DNA from: Leifsonia xyli
GTDB taxonomy: Bacteria; Actinomycetota; Actinomycetes; Actinomycetales; Microbacteriaceae
Direction of reading: 5' to 3'
Assembly (NCBI GenBank): GCA_001647635.1
Contig: CP014761.1
Span: forward strand, 2,418,001-2,482,000
Length of the DNA stretch: 64,000 nucleotides
The notes beneath the pieces were generated by a model. The model did not search any database and was not told the origin of the DNA. It saw nothing but the letters and a program-made list of their open reading frames with translations. The position numbers and the translations under genes are program-made. Positions 50,421-59,549 of the stretch are shown here, piece by piece (the stretch's first letter is position 1; the number at the start of each line of letters is the position of its first letter).

Positions 50421-51848
50421 TCAGTCGCGCCGGATGGGCAGCGTGACCGTCACGGTCAGCCCGGACGGCGCCGCGTTCGCGAGCACGACCCGGCCACCGG
50501 CCGCGTCCGCCAACGCGCCCACGATGGCGAGGCCCAGCCCGCCGCCGGACTGACCGGTGCGGGCGTTGTCCGCGCGCGTGAAGCGGTCGAGCGCGACCGG
50601 GATGAACTCCTCCGGCATGCCCGGGCCCGTGTCACGCACGGTCAACACGACCGCTCCGTTCGCTCCGTCCTCGTCGTCCGCGAACGCCAGCGTGGCCGTG
50701 ACGGTCGCCTCGGGTCGTTCCCCTCCCGCCGACCGGATCGCGGTGATCGCGTTGCCGAGCAGGTTGTCCAGGATGCGTCCGAAGTCCGTCGGGGACAGCG
50801 CCACCCGGGAACCAGGCGCGGGCCGACGGCGGGGGTCGTACTCGAAGTCCACCGAGATCCCCGCGGAGTCGTCGTCGCTGCTGACCAGGAGGCGGGCCCG
50901 GTCGATGGCGTCCGTCAACTCGTCGACGAGCGTCCGCCAGTCGATCCGGCCGCTCGACGGCCCGGCCTCGATGCGGGACAGCTCGAGCAGGTTGTTCGCC
51001 AGCTGGCCCAGCCGGATCGCGGTGGAATGCGACGAGCGGATGTCGTGGAGCAGCGCGTCCGGATCGCCTGCATCCAACTCCGCCAGCTCCAGTTGCCCGC
51101 GCAGAACGGCCAGTGGTGTCCGCAGCTCGTGGCTGGCGTCCGACACCATCTGCCGCTCACGGTCCGCCGACGCCCGCAGCCGCAGGATCAGGTCGTTGAG
51201 CGTCGTCGCGAGCTCCGACAGCTCGTCCTGCGCGGGACCGACCGGCAGCAGCCCCGCCTCGTCCGGAGTGGACGCGGCGATCCGGTCCGCCTGCTCGCGC
51301 ATCCGGCTCACCGGGCGGAGGGCGGTGCGCGTCAGCAGCCAGGACGCCGCGCCGAACGCGAAGATCAGCACACCCGCGCCAGCCAGGAGGGCGGCGGTCA
51401 GTCGGTCGACGACGAGGGCCGTCGTCTCCTCGTTGCGAGCCGCCACGACGTGCATCACCCCGGATGAGGTGCTGACGCTGCGCGTGAGCACGAGGTAGTG
51501 CTCGTCGCCGGCCTGAACCTCGCGGGTCTGATCTCCCTGGGACGTCAGATCGTCGATCTTCGACTCCAGCGCATCGGGGAGCGTGGAGGCGAGGATCGTG
51601 CCATCCTGGGAAACGATCGCGAGCTCCTGACCGCCGCCGGGCAGGTCGAACGGGCCGTTGGGTCGGCTCGGGAGGGCCTCCGCGGGCGCCGCGACGTCGT
51701 TCGAGAGCAGCGTGACGGTGGCGTTGTGCAGGATCGACGAGACGCCGATCCGGATGATGACGACAGCGACGAGGGCGAACAGGGCGGCGACGACCAGACT
51801 GCCGATCGTGATGCGCGCCGTGATCGACAGCCGCCGCAGCCGGTTCAC
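50421..51848 (-). CDS. Two-component sensor histidine kinase
   Basis: 475 aa. Two helices (~17-40 and ~150-172) flank an extracytoplasmic sensor of about 110 residues. HAMP (~175-230), HisKA with phospho-acceptor DASHELRTPL, and a HATPase domain with DNLLGNAITAI (N box), DTGPGMPEEF and GGGLGLAIVG follow. GTG start overlaps the response regulator stop by 4 bases (GTGA), so the pair is coupled. The signal is unknown. Confidence 0.92.
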   Translation of the reverse strand: MNRLRRLSITARITIGSLVVAALFALVAVVIIRIGVSSILHNATVTLLSNDVAAPAEALPSRPNGPFDLPGGGQELAIVSQDGTILASTLPDALESKIDDLTSQGDQTREVQAGDEHYLVLTRSVSTSSGVMHVVAARNEETTALVVDRLTAALLAGAGVLIFAFGAASWLLTRTALRPVSRMREQADRIAASTPDEAGLLPVGPAQDELSELATTLNDLILRLRASADRERQMVSDASHELRTPLAVLRGQLELAELDAGDPDALLHDIRSSHSTAIRLGQLANNLLELSRIEAGPSSGRIDWRTLVDELTDAIDRARLLVSSDDDSAGISVDFEYDPRRRPAPGSRVALSPTDFGRILDNLLGNAITAIRSAGGERPEATVTATLAFADDEDGANGAVVLTVRDTGPGMPEEFIPVALDRFTRADNARTGQSGGGLGLAIVGALADAAGGRVVLANAAPSGLTVTVTLPIRRD

Positions 51849-52579
51849 GGGGCCGAGGCTGCGTCGTGTGCGGGGGCGTCGGAGGTCGAACGCTTCGCGT
51901 CCACGGCGTTGCGCGCATCCAGTCGATAGCCGCGGCCGCGCTCGGTGACGATCGAGAGGCCGGCCCCCGCCGCGTCCAGCTTCTTGCGCAGGTACGACAC
52001 GTACTGGTCGATGACGTTGGTGCCGATGTTCTCCGTCGTCCCCCACACCGACTCGAGGATGTCGGAGCGCGAGAGCGTCTTGTCCGGGTTGGTGGCGAAC
52101 AGCCGCAGGAGCGTGAACTCGCGACGGCTGAGCGGCATCTCGTGGCCGGCGACGAGCGCCTGGTGCTCGTGCGAGTCGATGGTGAGGCGGCCGACGGTCA
52201 CCTGGGGACGCATCCCGCTCGGCTCCCGGCGCAGGAGGGCGCGCACACGGGCGGCGAGCTCGGCGAAGGCGAACGGCTTGGTGAGATAGTCGTCGGCGCC
52301 GGAGTCGAGGCCGTGGACGCGGTCCTCGATCGCGTCGCGCGCGGTCAGCAGCAGGATCGGCATCGGGTTCGCCGCCTCGCGGATGTGCCGGCACAGCTCG
52401 AACCCGCTCATCCCCGGCAGCATGACGTCGATCGCGGCGGCCGAGAAGGCGTCGGCGCGCAGCGCGATCATCGCGTCCACACCGTTCGTGACGAGGGTCA
52501 CGTCGTAGCCCTCGGCCGCGAGACCGCGCTGGACCAGACCCCCCATGTCCGGATCGTCTTCGACAACGAGCAGCTTCAT
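51845..52579 (-). CDS. OmpR-family response regulator
   Basis: 244 aa. Receiver domain with VVEDDPDMG, phospho-acceptor Asp in AIDVMLPGMSG and Lys in DYLTKPF; C-terminal winged helix (LTIDSHEHQALVAGHEMPLS, GRGYRLDA). The start ATG at 52579 is taken at the receiver domain; only weak CACGAT lies 6 bases upstream. Partner of the adjacent kinase. Confidence 0.92.
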   Translation of the reverse strand: MKLLVVEDDPDMGGLVQRGLAAEGYDVTLVTNGVDAMIALRADAFSAAAIDVMLPGMSGFELCRHIREAANPMPILLLTARDAIEDRVHGLDSGADDYLTKPFAFAELAARVRALLRREPSGMRPQVTVGRLTIDSHEHQALVAGHEMPLSRREFTLLRLFATNPDKTLSRSDILESVWGTTENIGTNVIDQYVSYLRKKLDAAGAGLSIVTERGRGYRLDARNAVDAKRSTSDAPAHDAASAP

Positions 52580-52672
52580 GCGCCCATCGTGCCACTCTTG
52601 GCCGTGTCCGCGCTCGGATGCGGGCGTCCGGCGCACCGCGGGCGCTGAACGTTCTCGCAGGCGGCGTCCAGC

Positions 52673-53107
52673 TCAGCTTCCGCGATTGATCAGCCGGGAC
52701 AGCACGATCGCGCTGCGGGTGTGGTCGACGTTGGGGGCGAGGCGCACCTTCTCGAGCGCCGCCTCCAGACTGGGGATGTCGCGCGAGCGGATGTGCACGA
52801 TCGCGTCGGCGCTGCCGGTCACCGTTCCCGCATCCACGACCTCCGGCACCGCGGACAGGATGCGCAGCAGTTCCTCCGGCGACACGGTGCCGCGGCAGAA
52901 CAGCTCGACGTAGGCCTCGGTGCTCATCCCGTCGATCGCCGGGTCGACCTGGATGGTGAACCCGCGGATGACCCCGTCGGCGACCAGCCGGTCGACGCGC
53001 CGCTTCACGGCCGACGCCGACAGTCCGACGACGGAGCCGATGTCGCCGTACCCGGCGCGCGCGTTCTGACGCAGGAGGTCGAGGATGCTGCGATCGAGGT
53101 TGTCCAT
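52673..53107 (-). CDS. Lrp/AsnC family transcriptional regulator
   Basis: 144 aa. N-terminal HTH (LDLLRQNARAGYGDIGSVVG, SASAVKRRVDRL) and C-terminal RAM effector domain. TAAGCT ends 6 bases before the ATG (leaderless). A 12-base palindrome in its -35 zone (53137-53148) suggests autoregulation and control of the divergent peptide transporter, a logical target for an amino-acid sensor. Confidence 0.92.
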   Translation of the reverse strand: MDNLDRSILDLLRQNARAGYGDIGSVVGLSASAVKRRVDRLVADGVIRGFTIQVDPAIDGMSTEAYVELFCRGTVSPEELLRILSAVPEVVDAGTVTGSADAIVHIRSRDIPSLEAALEKVRLAPNVDHTRSAIVLSRLINRGS

Positions 53108-53136
53108 GCGCAGAGCTTATGGGGATTCGTTGCGTG

Positions 53137-53148
53137 AATTCCGGAATT
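53137..53148. promoter_or_regulatory. Palindromic operator candidate for lrp
   Basis: AATTCCGGAATT is perfectly symmetric and begins 17 bases upstream of the lrp -10 (53119-53114), exactly where the -35 should be. It is 95 bases before the divergent transporter start. Confidence 0.45.
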
Positions 53149-53242
53149 GTGGCCAAATCGTGCGCGTCACGCTGCCGACTCCCCGCGTCCGTGCCGGTGC
53201 GGCGGCCGAGCCGGGCATATCGCGCGGCGCGAGACGGTGGCA

Positions 53243-54729
53243 CCATGGGCGCCATGAGCGAGACGGATACCGCGCCCGCGAGGCGCGAAGACGACGCGAG
53301 CCACGGTTTCTTCGGGCAGCCGCGCGGGCTGGCGAACATCTTCGGCGTGGAGATGTGGGAGCGGTTCTCCTTCTACGGCATGCAGGGCATCCTGCTCATC
53401 TACCTCTACTACTCTGCGGAACAGGGCGGGCTGGGTATCGACCAGGCGACCGCCGCGGGCGTCGTCGGCGCGTACGGCGGCGCCGTCTACCTCTCGACCA
53501 TCCTCGGCGCGTGGCTGGCCGACCGGCTGTTCGGCTCCGAGCGCGTGCTGTTCTGGAGCGCGGTGGTCATCATGGCGGGCCACATCTCGCTCGCACTCAT
53601 CCCGGGCGTCGGCGGCGTGCTGGTCGGCCTGCTCCTGGTCGCGCTGGGCAGCGGCGGTCTCAAGGCGAACGCCACGCGCATCGTCGGCACGCTGTACGCG
53701 GAGAAGGACCCGCGCCGCGACGCCGGCTTCTCGCTCTTCTACCTCGGCATCAACCTCGGCGCGTTCTTCGGGCCGCTCCTGACCGGACTGCTGCAGACCA
53801 CGCTCGGCTTCCACTGGGGCTTCGGGCTGGCCGCGGTCGGGATGGCGATCGGCCTCATCCAGTACTCGATCGGCCGCAAGCGGCTTCCGGACGCGTCGCG
53901 CGTCATCCCGAACCCGCTTCCGCGCTCGCGCTACCCCCTGATGATCGGGATCGGCGTGGCCGCGCTGATCGTCATCCTGGTGCTGGTCTTCACGGGAGTG
54001 GTGAACGCATCCAACCTCGCGCTGTGGGTGATCGGCGTGACCATCGTGGCCGCCATCGCGTACTTCGCCGTGATGATGAGCTCGAAGCTGGTGAACAGCG
54101 ACGAGCGCAGCCGGCTGGTCGCGTTCATCCCGCTGTTCATCACGAACGCCGCGTTCTGGTCGCTGTACCAGCAGCAGTTCACGGTGGTGACGATCTACTC
54201 CGACAAGCGTCTCGACCGGAACCTGTTCGGGTGGGAGTTCCCGGTGTCGTGGGTGCAGTCCATCAACCCGATCTTCATCATCGTGCTGTCGGGTGTCTTC
54301 GCGGCGATCTGGACGAAATGGGGCGCGAAGCAGCCGTCGGCGCCGATCAAGTTCGCGGCCGGGACGGTTCTCATGGGCCTGGCCTTCTTCCTCTTCCTGT
54401 TCTGGTCGGGCGGCGGCGAGAACAGCACGCCGCTGCTGGCGATGGTCGGCATCCTGTTCGTCTTCACGATCGCCGAGCTGCTGATCTCGCCTCCCGGCCT
54501 GTCGGTGACGACGAAGCTCGCGCCGCGGAAGTTCCAGGCCCAGATGGTCGCGCTGTACTTCCTGTCGGTGGCACTCGGGACGGCGATGGCCGGCCAGCTC
54601 GCGAAGCTGTACAACCCGCACACGGAGGCGCTCTACTTCTCGCTGATCGGCGGTGTCGCGGTGGTGATCGGCATCCTGCTGGCTCTGGTCAGCCCCTGGG
54701 TGCTGCGGATGATGCGCGGGGTGCGCTGA
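53243..54729 (+). CDS. POT/PTR family proton-dependent oligopeptide transporter
   Basis: 495-aa major facilitator with 12-14 helices. GVEMWERFSFYGMQGIL is the PTR signature in helix 1 (ExxERFxYYG type), and ALGSGGLKANATRIVG matches the second PTR motif. Imports di/tripeptides with H+. ATG 53243 is chosen; ATG 53252 (MSETD) is nearly as good. Divergent from the Lrp gene. Confidence 0.92.
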
Positions 54730-54752
54730 CCCGCGCCTGCGATACTGGCCGC

Positions 54753-55426
54753 ATGGGATCGGAGTCGATGGCGGAGGTTCTCGCGGTGTGCCGGGTGGAG
54801 CAGCTGCTCCACGACTCGGGGTGGTCGGCGTCACGGCGATCGACAAGCGGCCGGTGGAGAAGCGGCTGCGGGTGCGTCCGCTCGGGCTCCACGGCGACGT
54901 GCAGGCGAACCGGAAGCACCACGGCGGCGCCTCGAAAGCGGTGTACGCCTACGCCGAGGAGGACGCCGCGTTCTGGGCGGAGGAGCTGGGGCGGGACATC
55001 CCGGCGGGGTTGTTCGGCGAGAACCTACGCACCGCGGGCATCGACGTCAACGGCGCCGAGATCGGCGAGCGTTGGGCGATCGGGGACGAACTGGTGCTCG
55101 AGGTGACGTGCCCGCGTGAGCCCTGCGCGACCTTCCAGCGCAGGATGCGGGAGCCGCACTGGGTGAAGCGATTCGCCCAAGAGGGCCGCCCTGGCGCGTA
55201 CTTCTCGGTGGTGAAATCGGGCACGGTCGGCGCCGGGGATGCGATCCGCGTGGTGTCGCGTCCGGGACACGGCGTGACGATCGCATCGTGGTTCACGGGG
55301 GCGGATGCCGCCCAGGCGGAGACGCTGGAGCAGGCGGAGAAGGAGGGTCGCGTCCACCTGGCGCGCGAGATGCGCGAGGCGATCGAGAAGATCCGTTCGC
55401 GTGCTTTACTTGCTATTGACAAGTGA
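54753..55426 (+). pseudogene. MOSC domain protein (YiiM-like), frameshifted
   Basis: From ATG 54753 (GATACT 6 bases upstream) the frame reads MAEVLAVCRVEQLLHDSG and then shifts; the remainder, VVGVTAIDKRPVEKRLRV onward, is one base out. Adding one G to the run 54818-54821 gives 224 aa, the usual YiiM length. The MOSC core with KHHGGASKAVYAYAEED, LFGENLRTAG and the likely molybdenum-ligand Cys in CPREPCATFQ is intact. Such proteins bind molybdenum cofactor and reduce N-hydroxylated compounds. A shorter product from GTG 54788 is possible. Confidence 0.82.
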
Positions 55427-55442
55427 ACTTGCAAAGAGCAAG
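55408..55442 (+). promoter_or_regulatory. Operator-like half-sites and -35 before the VOC-HxlR operon
   Basis: ACTTG (55408-55412) / CAAGT (55420-55424), then CTTGC (55428-55432) / GCAAG (55438-55442), two inverted repeats sharing the same half-site. A perfect TTGACA (55416-55421) lies within the first. The spacing suits a dimeric HxlR repressor; a convincing -10 was not found. Confidence 0.45.
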
Positions 55443-55483
55443 CTAAGCGTATTCGGATCGCTCGACACCCTTTGGAGCTCACC

Positions 55484-55939
55484 ATGTCACTCAACATCTT
55501 CGTCAACTTCACGACGAACGACCTCGACCGCTCGAAGGCCTTCTACGAGGCGCTCGGGTACACCATCAACCCCATGTTCACCGACGACAACGCGGCCTGC
55601 GTCGTGCTCAGCGACGACATCTACTTCATGGTGCAGACGCGCGAGTTCTACGGGACGTTCACCGACAAGGAGATCATCGACCCGCGCACCCAGGCGGGCG
55701 CATCCGTCGCCCTGAGCCAGGACTCGCGCGAGGACGTCGACGCCGTCATCGCCAAGGGCCTCGAGGCGGGCGGCGCCGAGCCGCGCCCGGCACAGGACTA
55801 CGGCTTCATGTACTCGCGCGACCTGGAGGACCCGGACGGCAACCTGCTGTCCTTCCTCTACATGGTCCCGGCGGCCGTCGAGAAGGGCCCGGAGGCGTAC
55901 CTGGCCGAGCAGGGGGCCGGCGCGACGGCGCAGGCCTGA
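55484..55939 (+). CDS. VOC family (glyoxalase/bleomycin-resistance fold) protein
   Basis: 151 aa, two beta-alpha-beta-beta-beta modules. IFVNFTTNDLDRSKAFYEAL at the start and YSRDLEDPDGNLLSFLYM at the end match the PhnB/VOC group. TGGAG lies 7-8 bases before the ATG. It is followed after 4 bases by the HxlR gene, so both are probably induced together by an electrophile or similar stress. Confidence 0.88.
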   Translation: MSLNIFVNFTTNDLDRSKAFYEALGYTINPMFTDDNAACVVLSDDIYFMVQTREFYGTFTDKEIIDPRTQAGASVALSQDSREDVDAVIAKGLEAGGAEPRPAQDYGFMYSRDLEDPDGNLLSFLYMVPAAVEKGPEAYLAEQGAGATAQA

Positions 55940-55943
55940 CCGG

Positions 55944-56654
55944 ATGGCTGCACGGTCCCCGCGGGGCTTCGGCCAGTCCGGCGGGACGGCGCGCGCGCTC
56001 GAGCGGGTCGGGGAGCGGTGGGCTCTGCTCATCGTCCGCGACCTGCTCGCCGGCGCGCGCCGCTACAGCGACCTGAAGGCCGGGCTGCCGCGCATCCCGA
56101 CCAACATCCTCAGCGACCGGCTGAAGGAGCTGCAGGAGGCGGGCGTCGTGCGTCGCGTGCCGGCGGTGCGCGGCGGGTACGAGTTGACGCCGTTGGGCCG
56201 CGAACTGGAGCCGGTCGTGCTGGCGCTGGAGCGGTGGGGATGGGCGCTGCCCGCCGATGAGCCGGCCGCGGGCGACGTGTTCACGGCCGACGCGCTCGCT
56301 GTGACCCTGCGTGCGGCCTTCCGGGGTGCGGAGGCGGAGGGGCTGCCCGCGACGGAGTACCTGCTGCACGTGGGGGAGGCATCCATCAGCGCGATCGTCG
56401 ACGGGGGCTCGCTCGACGTGCTGGACGTCGGGCCGGCGGCGCTTCCGCACCCGCAGCGCCGCCTGGCCGTTCCTTCGCCGGACGACGTGCTGGAGTTCCA
56501 GCTCGAGCCCGACCAGCTGGCCGCCCTGCTCGGGGAGGGCTCGCCGCGGCTGGATGTGCTGGCAGGGCGCGCGGAGCTGGTGGACCGGTTCCGACGCACT
56601 TTCCGATTCGACCAGGCGCCCGGTGCGGAGACCGCCGAGGCGTCGGCGGCCTGA
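55944..56654 (+). CDS. HxlR family winged-helix regulator with C-terminal extension
   Basis: 236 aa. The N-terminal ~100 residues are a typical HxlR domain (VGERWALLIVRDLLAGARRYS, IPTNILSDRLKELQEAG, GYELTPLGREL). HxlR proteins are usually 100-150 aa; the extra ~130 residues form an alpha/beta domain found in some actinobacterial members, perhaps sterol-carrier-like for ligand binding. No N-terminal Cys redox switch is evident. Second gene of the VOC operon. Confidence 0.88.
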   Translation: MAARSPRGFGQSGGTARALERVGERWALLIVRDLLAGARRYSDLKAGLPRIPTNILSDRLKELQEAGVVRRVPAVRGGYELTPLGRELEPVVLALERWGWALPADEPAAGDVFTADALAVTLRAAFRGAEAEGLPATEYLLHVGEASISAIVDGGSLDVLDVGPAALPHPQRRLAVPSPDDVLEFQLEPDQLAALLGEGSPRLDVLAGRAELVDRFRRTFRFDQAPGAETAEASAA

Positions 56655-56737
56655 CGGAGCACCCCCGCTCGAGTGTCTAGCTTCGTGTCCGGGACGCGGT
56701 TACTGTCGCCTCACCCGCAACGAAGTGAGGTGCCGAC

Positions 56738-58048
56738 ATGGGCTTCCGACGCCTGATCCCGATTCTCGCCGCTACTGCCGGCCTGGCCGCCTCTGCCCTG
56801 TTCCCGCTCCCGTCGTCCGCCGTCGAAATCGCGACCGCACCGGCCGCGCAGGTTCAGGCGTCCTTCATCTCGGCGACCCAGGTCGCGCCGTGGGATTCGA
56901 CCCGCTGGACCCACGAGTTCGCCGAATTCCGCGCGGCGGGGATCTCGCAGGTCATCCTCAACGGAGCGGTGTTCCAGAACGGAACTATCAGGCGGGCGTA
57001 CTACCCGACATCCCTCGCCGGTACGTCGCCGGCAGCGGGAGCCGCCGGCGCTCCCGCTGATGTGATCGGCCCGCTGCTGGCGGGCGCGCGCAGCAGCGGG
57101 ATCAAGGTGTGGCTAGGGACCTATCAGCCGGATGCGTCATGGTATGCGCCGACCGCGCAGAACGTGGCGACGATGACGGCTTCGAACGCGGCAGCGACGG
57201 AGTCCGTTCTAGCCGATCTGGACAAGCACTACGCCTCCTACGCGGACGTCATCGCAGGCTGGTATCTCAGCTCGGAGGTGTCGGCCTCCTTTCCGTGGAG
57301 CGCGACGACAGCGAACGCCCTCATCCCGTACTACAAGGCGCTGGTGGGTGCTGCGCACCGAGCGGTCACGACGCACCGGACGATGATCTCGCCCTATTAC
57401 AACGTCGACGCGCTGCCCGACACCAGCAAGTGGACCAGTATGTGGGCTGCGGTTCTCGGTTCGGCATCGATCGACGTCCTCGCCCTCCAAGATGGCGCGG
57501 GCGACGAGGTCTGGCGCAGTCAGGCCGTCATCGACCAGTTGATCGCGACGAAGTTCGCCGCGACCCGGTTGGCGATCGCGCGGGCCGGTGGGCGCACCGC
57601 GCTGTGGGGCAACCTCGATCTCTACGACGCGTTCGGCCTGTTCAAGCCGGTGGGAGACGTCGCAGCCGACCGAGTTGCAGCGTCGAAGTACGCGACCGGG
57701 TTCACGTCCTGGAGCTTCACGGCCCAGTACAGTTCATGGACGCTCGGCACGAATGCTTACAGTAAGCCGTTCGGCCTGTGGAACACGAGTCGGATCTTGC
57801 TCGGCGGAGCGCCGTCGACGCCCGTGCTCCAAACCGCCTCTTCGGCCGCGGGTCGATACACCTACACGTGGCGCGCTTCGGTACCCGCAGCCGGCAAGCC
57901 TCTTGCCTATTACCGCATCTTCGCCCCGCAGGGGACGGGTATCGCTGACGACTTCGCCCCCTCGTGGTCGGGGGCGACCGCGTGCGTGCTGGTGCAGGCG
58001 GTCGACACGAGTGGTGCGGTCTCGGGGGTCATGCGAACCTGCCCCTGA
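56738..58048 (+). CDS. Secreted DUF4434-like protein (glycosidase-fold suspected)
   Basis: 436 aa. Sec signal peptide with cleavage near SSA-VE (about residue 29). The mature part begins SFISATQVAPWDSTRW and continues with WLGTYQPDASWYA, YADVIAGWYLSSEVS and DVLALQDGAGDE, the pattern of DUF4434, a TIM-barrel glycoside-hydrolase-like family. Glu in YLSSEVS would be a candidate acid. About 80 C-terminal residues form a beta-rich Fn3-like domain. GAGG lies before the ATG, and TACTGT at 56701 is a likely -10. Followed by a processive glycosyltransferase. Confidence 0.72.
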   Translation: MGFRRLIPILAATAGLAASALFPLPSSAVEIATAPAAQVQASFISATQVAPWDSTRWTHEFAEFRAAGISQVILNGAVFQNGTIRRAYYPTSLAGTSPAAGAAGAPADVIGPLLAGARSSGIKVWLGTYQPDASWYAPTAQNVATMTASNAAATESVLADLDKHYASYADVIAGWYLSSEVSASFPWSATTANALIPYYKALVGAAHRAVTTHRTMISPYYNVDALPDTSKWTSMWAAVLGSASIDVLALQDGAGDEVWRSQAVIDQLIATKFAATRLAIARAGGRTALWGNLDLYDAFGLFKPVGDVAADRVAASKYATGFTSWSFTAQYSSWTLGTNAYSKPFGLWNTSRILLGGAPSTPVLQTASSAAGRYTYTWRASVPAAGKPLAYYRIFAPQGTGIADDFAPSWSGATACVLVQAVDTSGAVSGVMRTCP

Positions 58049-58189
58049 TGCTCAGGTGCTCTGAAGTACAGCCAATTCAGATGATACGAACGGCAAAGGG
58101 CGCGTCATACTTCGTCCCGAAGACGGTCTGAGAAAGCGTGAGCCCTCACCACGGCTCTGCTCTCCACCCGTATTCGAAGGGACACCCCC

Positions 58190-59542
58190 GTGCTGGGGAC
58201 GCTTCAATCCATATCGCTCGTACTCTTCATCTCCTTCCTGACCTACGTCGGGCTGATCGTCGTCCCCTATCTCCGACTCAAGCCGAAGCCCGACGGCGAC
58301 CCGACGCCGTTTCTCTGGCACGCATTCATTCCGTGCCGGGATGAGGCCTCGGTGATCGCCGGCACCATCGATCACGCTCGGACGACCTTTCCCGAGATGC
58401 ACCTCTGGGTCATCGACGACGACAGCGATGACGAAACGGCAGAGATCGTGACCGACCGTGCGAACGACGATTCTCATGTCCACCTGGTCCGGAGGAAACG
58501 GCCCCAGGCCCGAACGGGCAAGGGGGACGCGCTCAACGCGGCATACGCGGAGCTCAACCGCTGGCTGTCCGACGAGACGGATCGGGAGAAGGTCATCATC
58601 GCGGTCCTGGATGCGGACGGTGCGCTGGCGCCGAACGCTCTCGGGGCGGTAAGTGCACCGGACGTGTTCGCGAACCCGAGGGTGGGGGCAGCTCAGGTCA
58701 TGGTGCGGATGAAGAACGCGGCCGACCGGAAGCCGTTCCCACATCGGGGGCGTGTGGCCAACGCGTTTGCGAGCCTGTTAGTGCGCCTCCAGGATGTCGA
58801 GTTCCGCACGGTGATCGTGGCGATGCAGTCGCTGCGGTCGAAGACCGGAAGCGTCGGCATGGGCGGCAATGGACAGTTCACGCGCCTGTCCGTTCTCGAC
58901 CTCATCAGCGAAGACCACGGCGCGCCCTGGCACGGCGCGCTGCTCGAGGACTACGAACTGGGTCTGCATGTGCTGTTCGAGGGCTTCGAGAACCGACAGG
59001 TCCACGACACGTACGTGATGCAGGAGGCTTTGCCCAGCCTCCGGCGCTTCGTCACGCAGCGGACCCGGTGGGCACAGGGAAACATCCAATGCGCGAAGTA
59101 CATCCCGACGATCCTTCGTTCGCGCTACTTCGATGCGAGCGCAGCACTGGAGTCCTGCTACTTCCTTCTCCTTCCCTTCATACAGATACTGGGCTTTGTC
59201 GTCTACACGACCGTGTACGCACTTGTGTTCTTTCTCATTGCCGTCGACCCCGCGTATCGCGAGGTCTGGCGCGAGAACCTTTTCGGCGCTCTCGCTCTCA
59301 TCGTCGTGTTCGGGATCGGACCCTTCGCCATGTGGGGGTATGTGTACAAGGTGCGGTGCGAGCCGGCCATCTCGTGGCCGCGAGCCACTCAGATCGGGCT
59401 CGGCGTCTGGATGTGGCAGGCCTACGTCATGTTCTCCGTCTTCAGCGCGTGTTGGCGCCTGATACGGAAGAAGAACGGGTGGGCGAAGACCCGCCGCAAT
59501 GCCGATCGGGCGTCGACCGGATCCATCGCGATCGAGAAGTAG
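58190..59542 (+). CDS. Processive family 2 glycosyltransferase (polysaccharide synthase)
   Basis: 450-aa membrane synthase. One N-terminal helix, a cytosolic GT-A domain with IDDDSDDET (76-83), the DAD motif (141-143), ED at 253-254 and QRTRW at 290-294 (Q-x-x-R-W), then about four C-terminal helices. This D, DxD, ED, QxxRW set is the signature of cellulose, hyaluronan and poly-GlcNAc type synthases. GTG start with AAGGGA upstream. Product sugar unknown. Spacing to the next gene is 7 bases. Confidence 0.85.
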   Translation: MLGTLQSISLVLFISFLTYVGLIVVPYLRLKPKPDGDPTPFLWHAFIPCRDEASVIAGTIDHARTTFPEMHLWVIDDDSDDETAEIVTDRANDDSHVHLVRRKRPQARTGKGDALNAAYAELNRWLSDETDREKVIIAVLDADGALAPNALGAVSAPDVFANPRVGAAQVMVRMKNAADRKPFPHRGRVANAFASLLVRLQDVEFRTVIVAMQSLRSKTGSVGMGGNGQFTRLSVLDLISEDHGAPWHGALLEDYELGLHVLFEGFENRQVHDTYVMQEALPSLRRFVTQRTRWAQGNIQCAKYIPTILRSRYFDASAALESCYFLLLPFIQILGFVVYTTVYALVFFLIAVDPAYREVWRENLFGALALIVVFGIGPFAMWGYVYKVRCEPAISWPRATQIGLGVWMWQAYVMFSVFSACWRLIRKKNGWAKTRRNADRASTGSIAIEK

Positions 59543-59549
59543 GAGTTCC

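Noticed and set aside
50421..53339. A 972-codon fused open frame covering kinase, regulator and Lrp regions
   Set aside because: The frame upstream of the kinase GTG 51848 is antisense-like or out of frame with the response regulator and Lrp genes, which are clearly separate.
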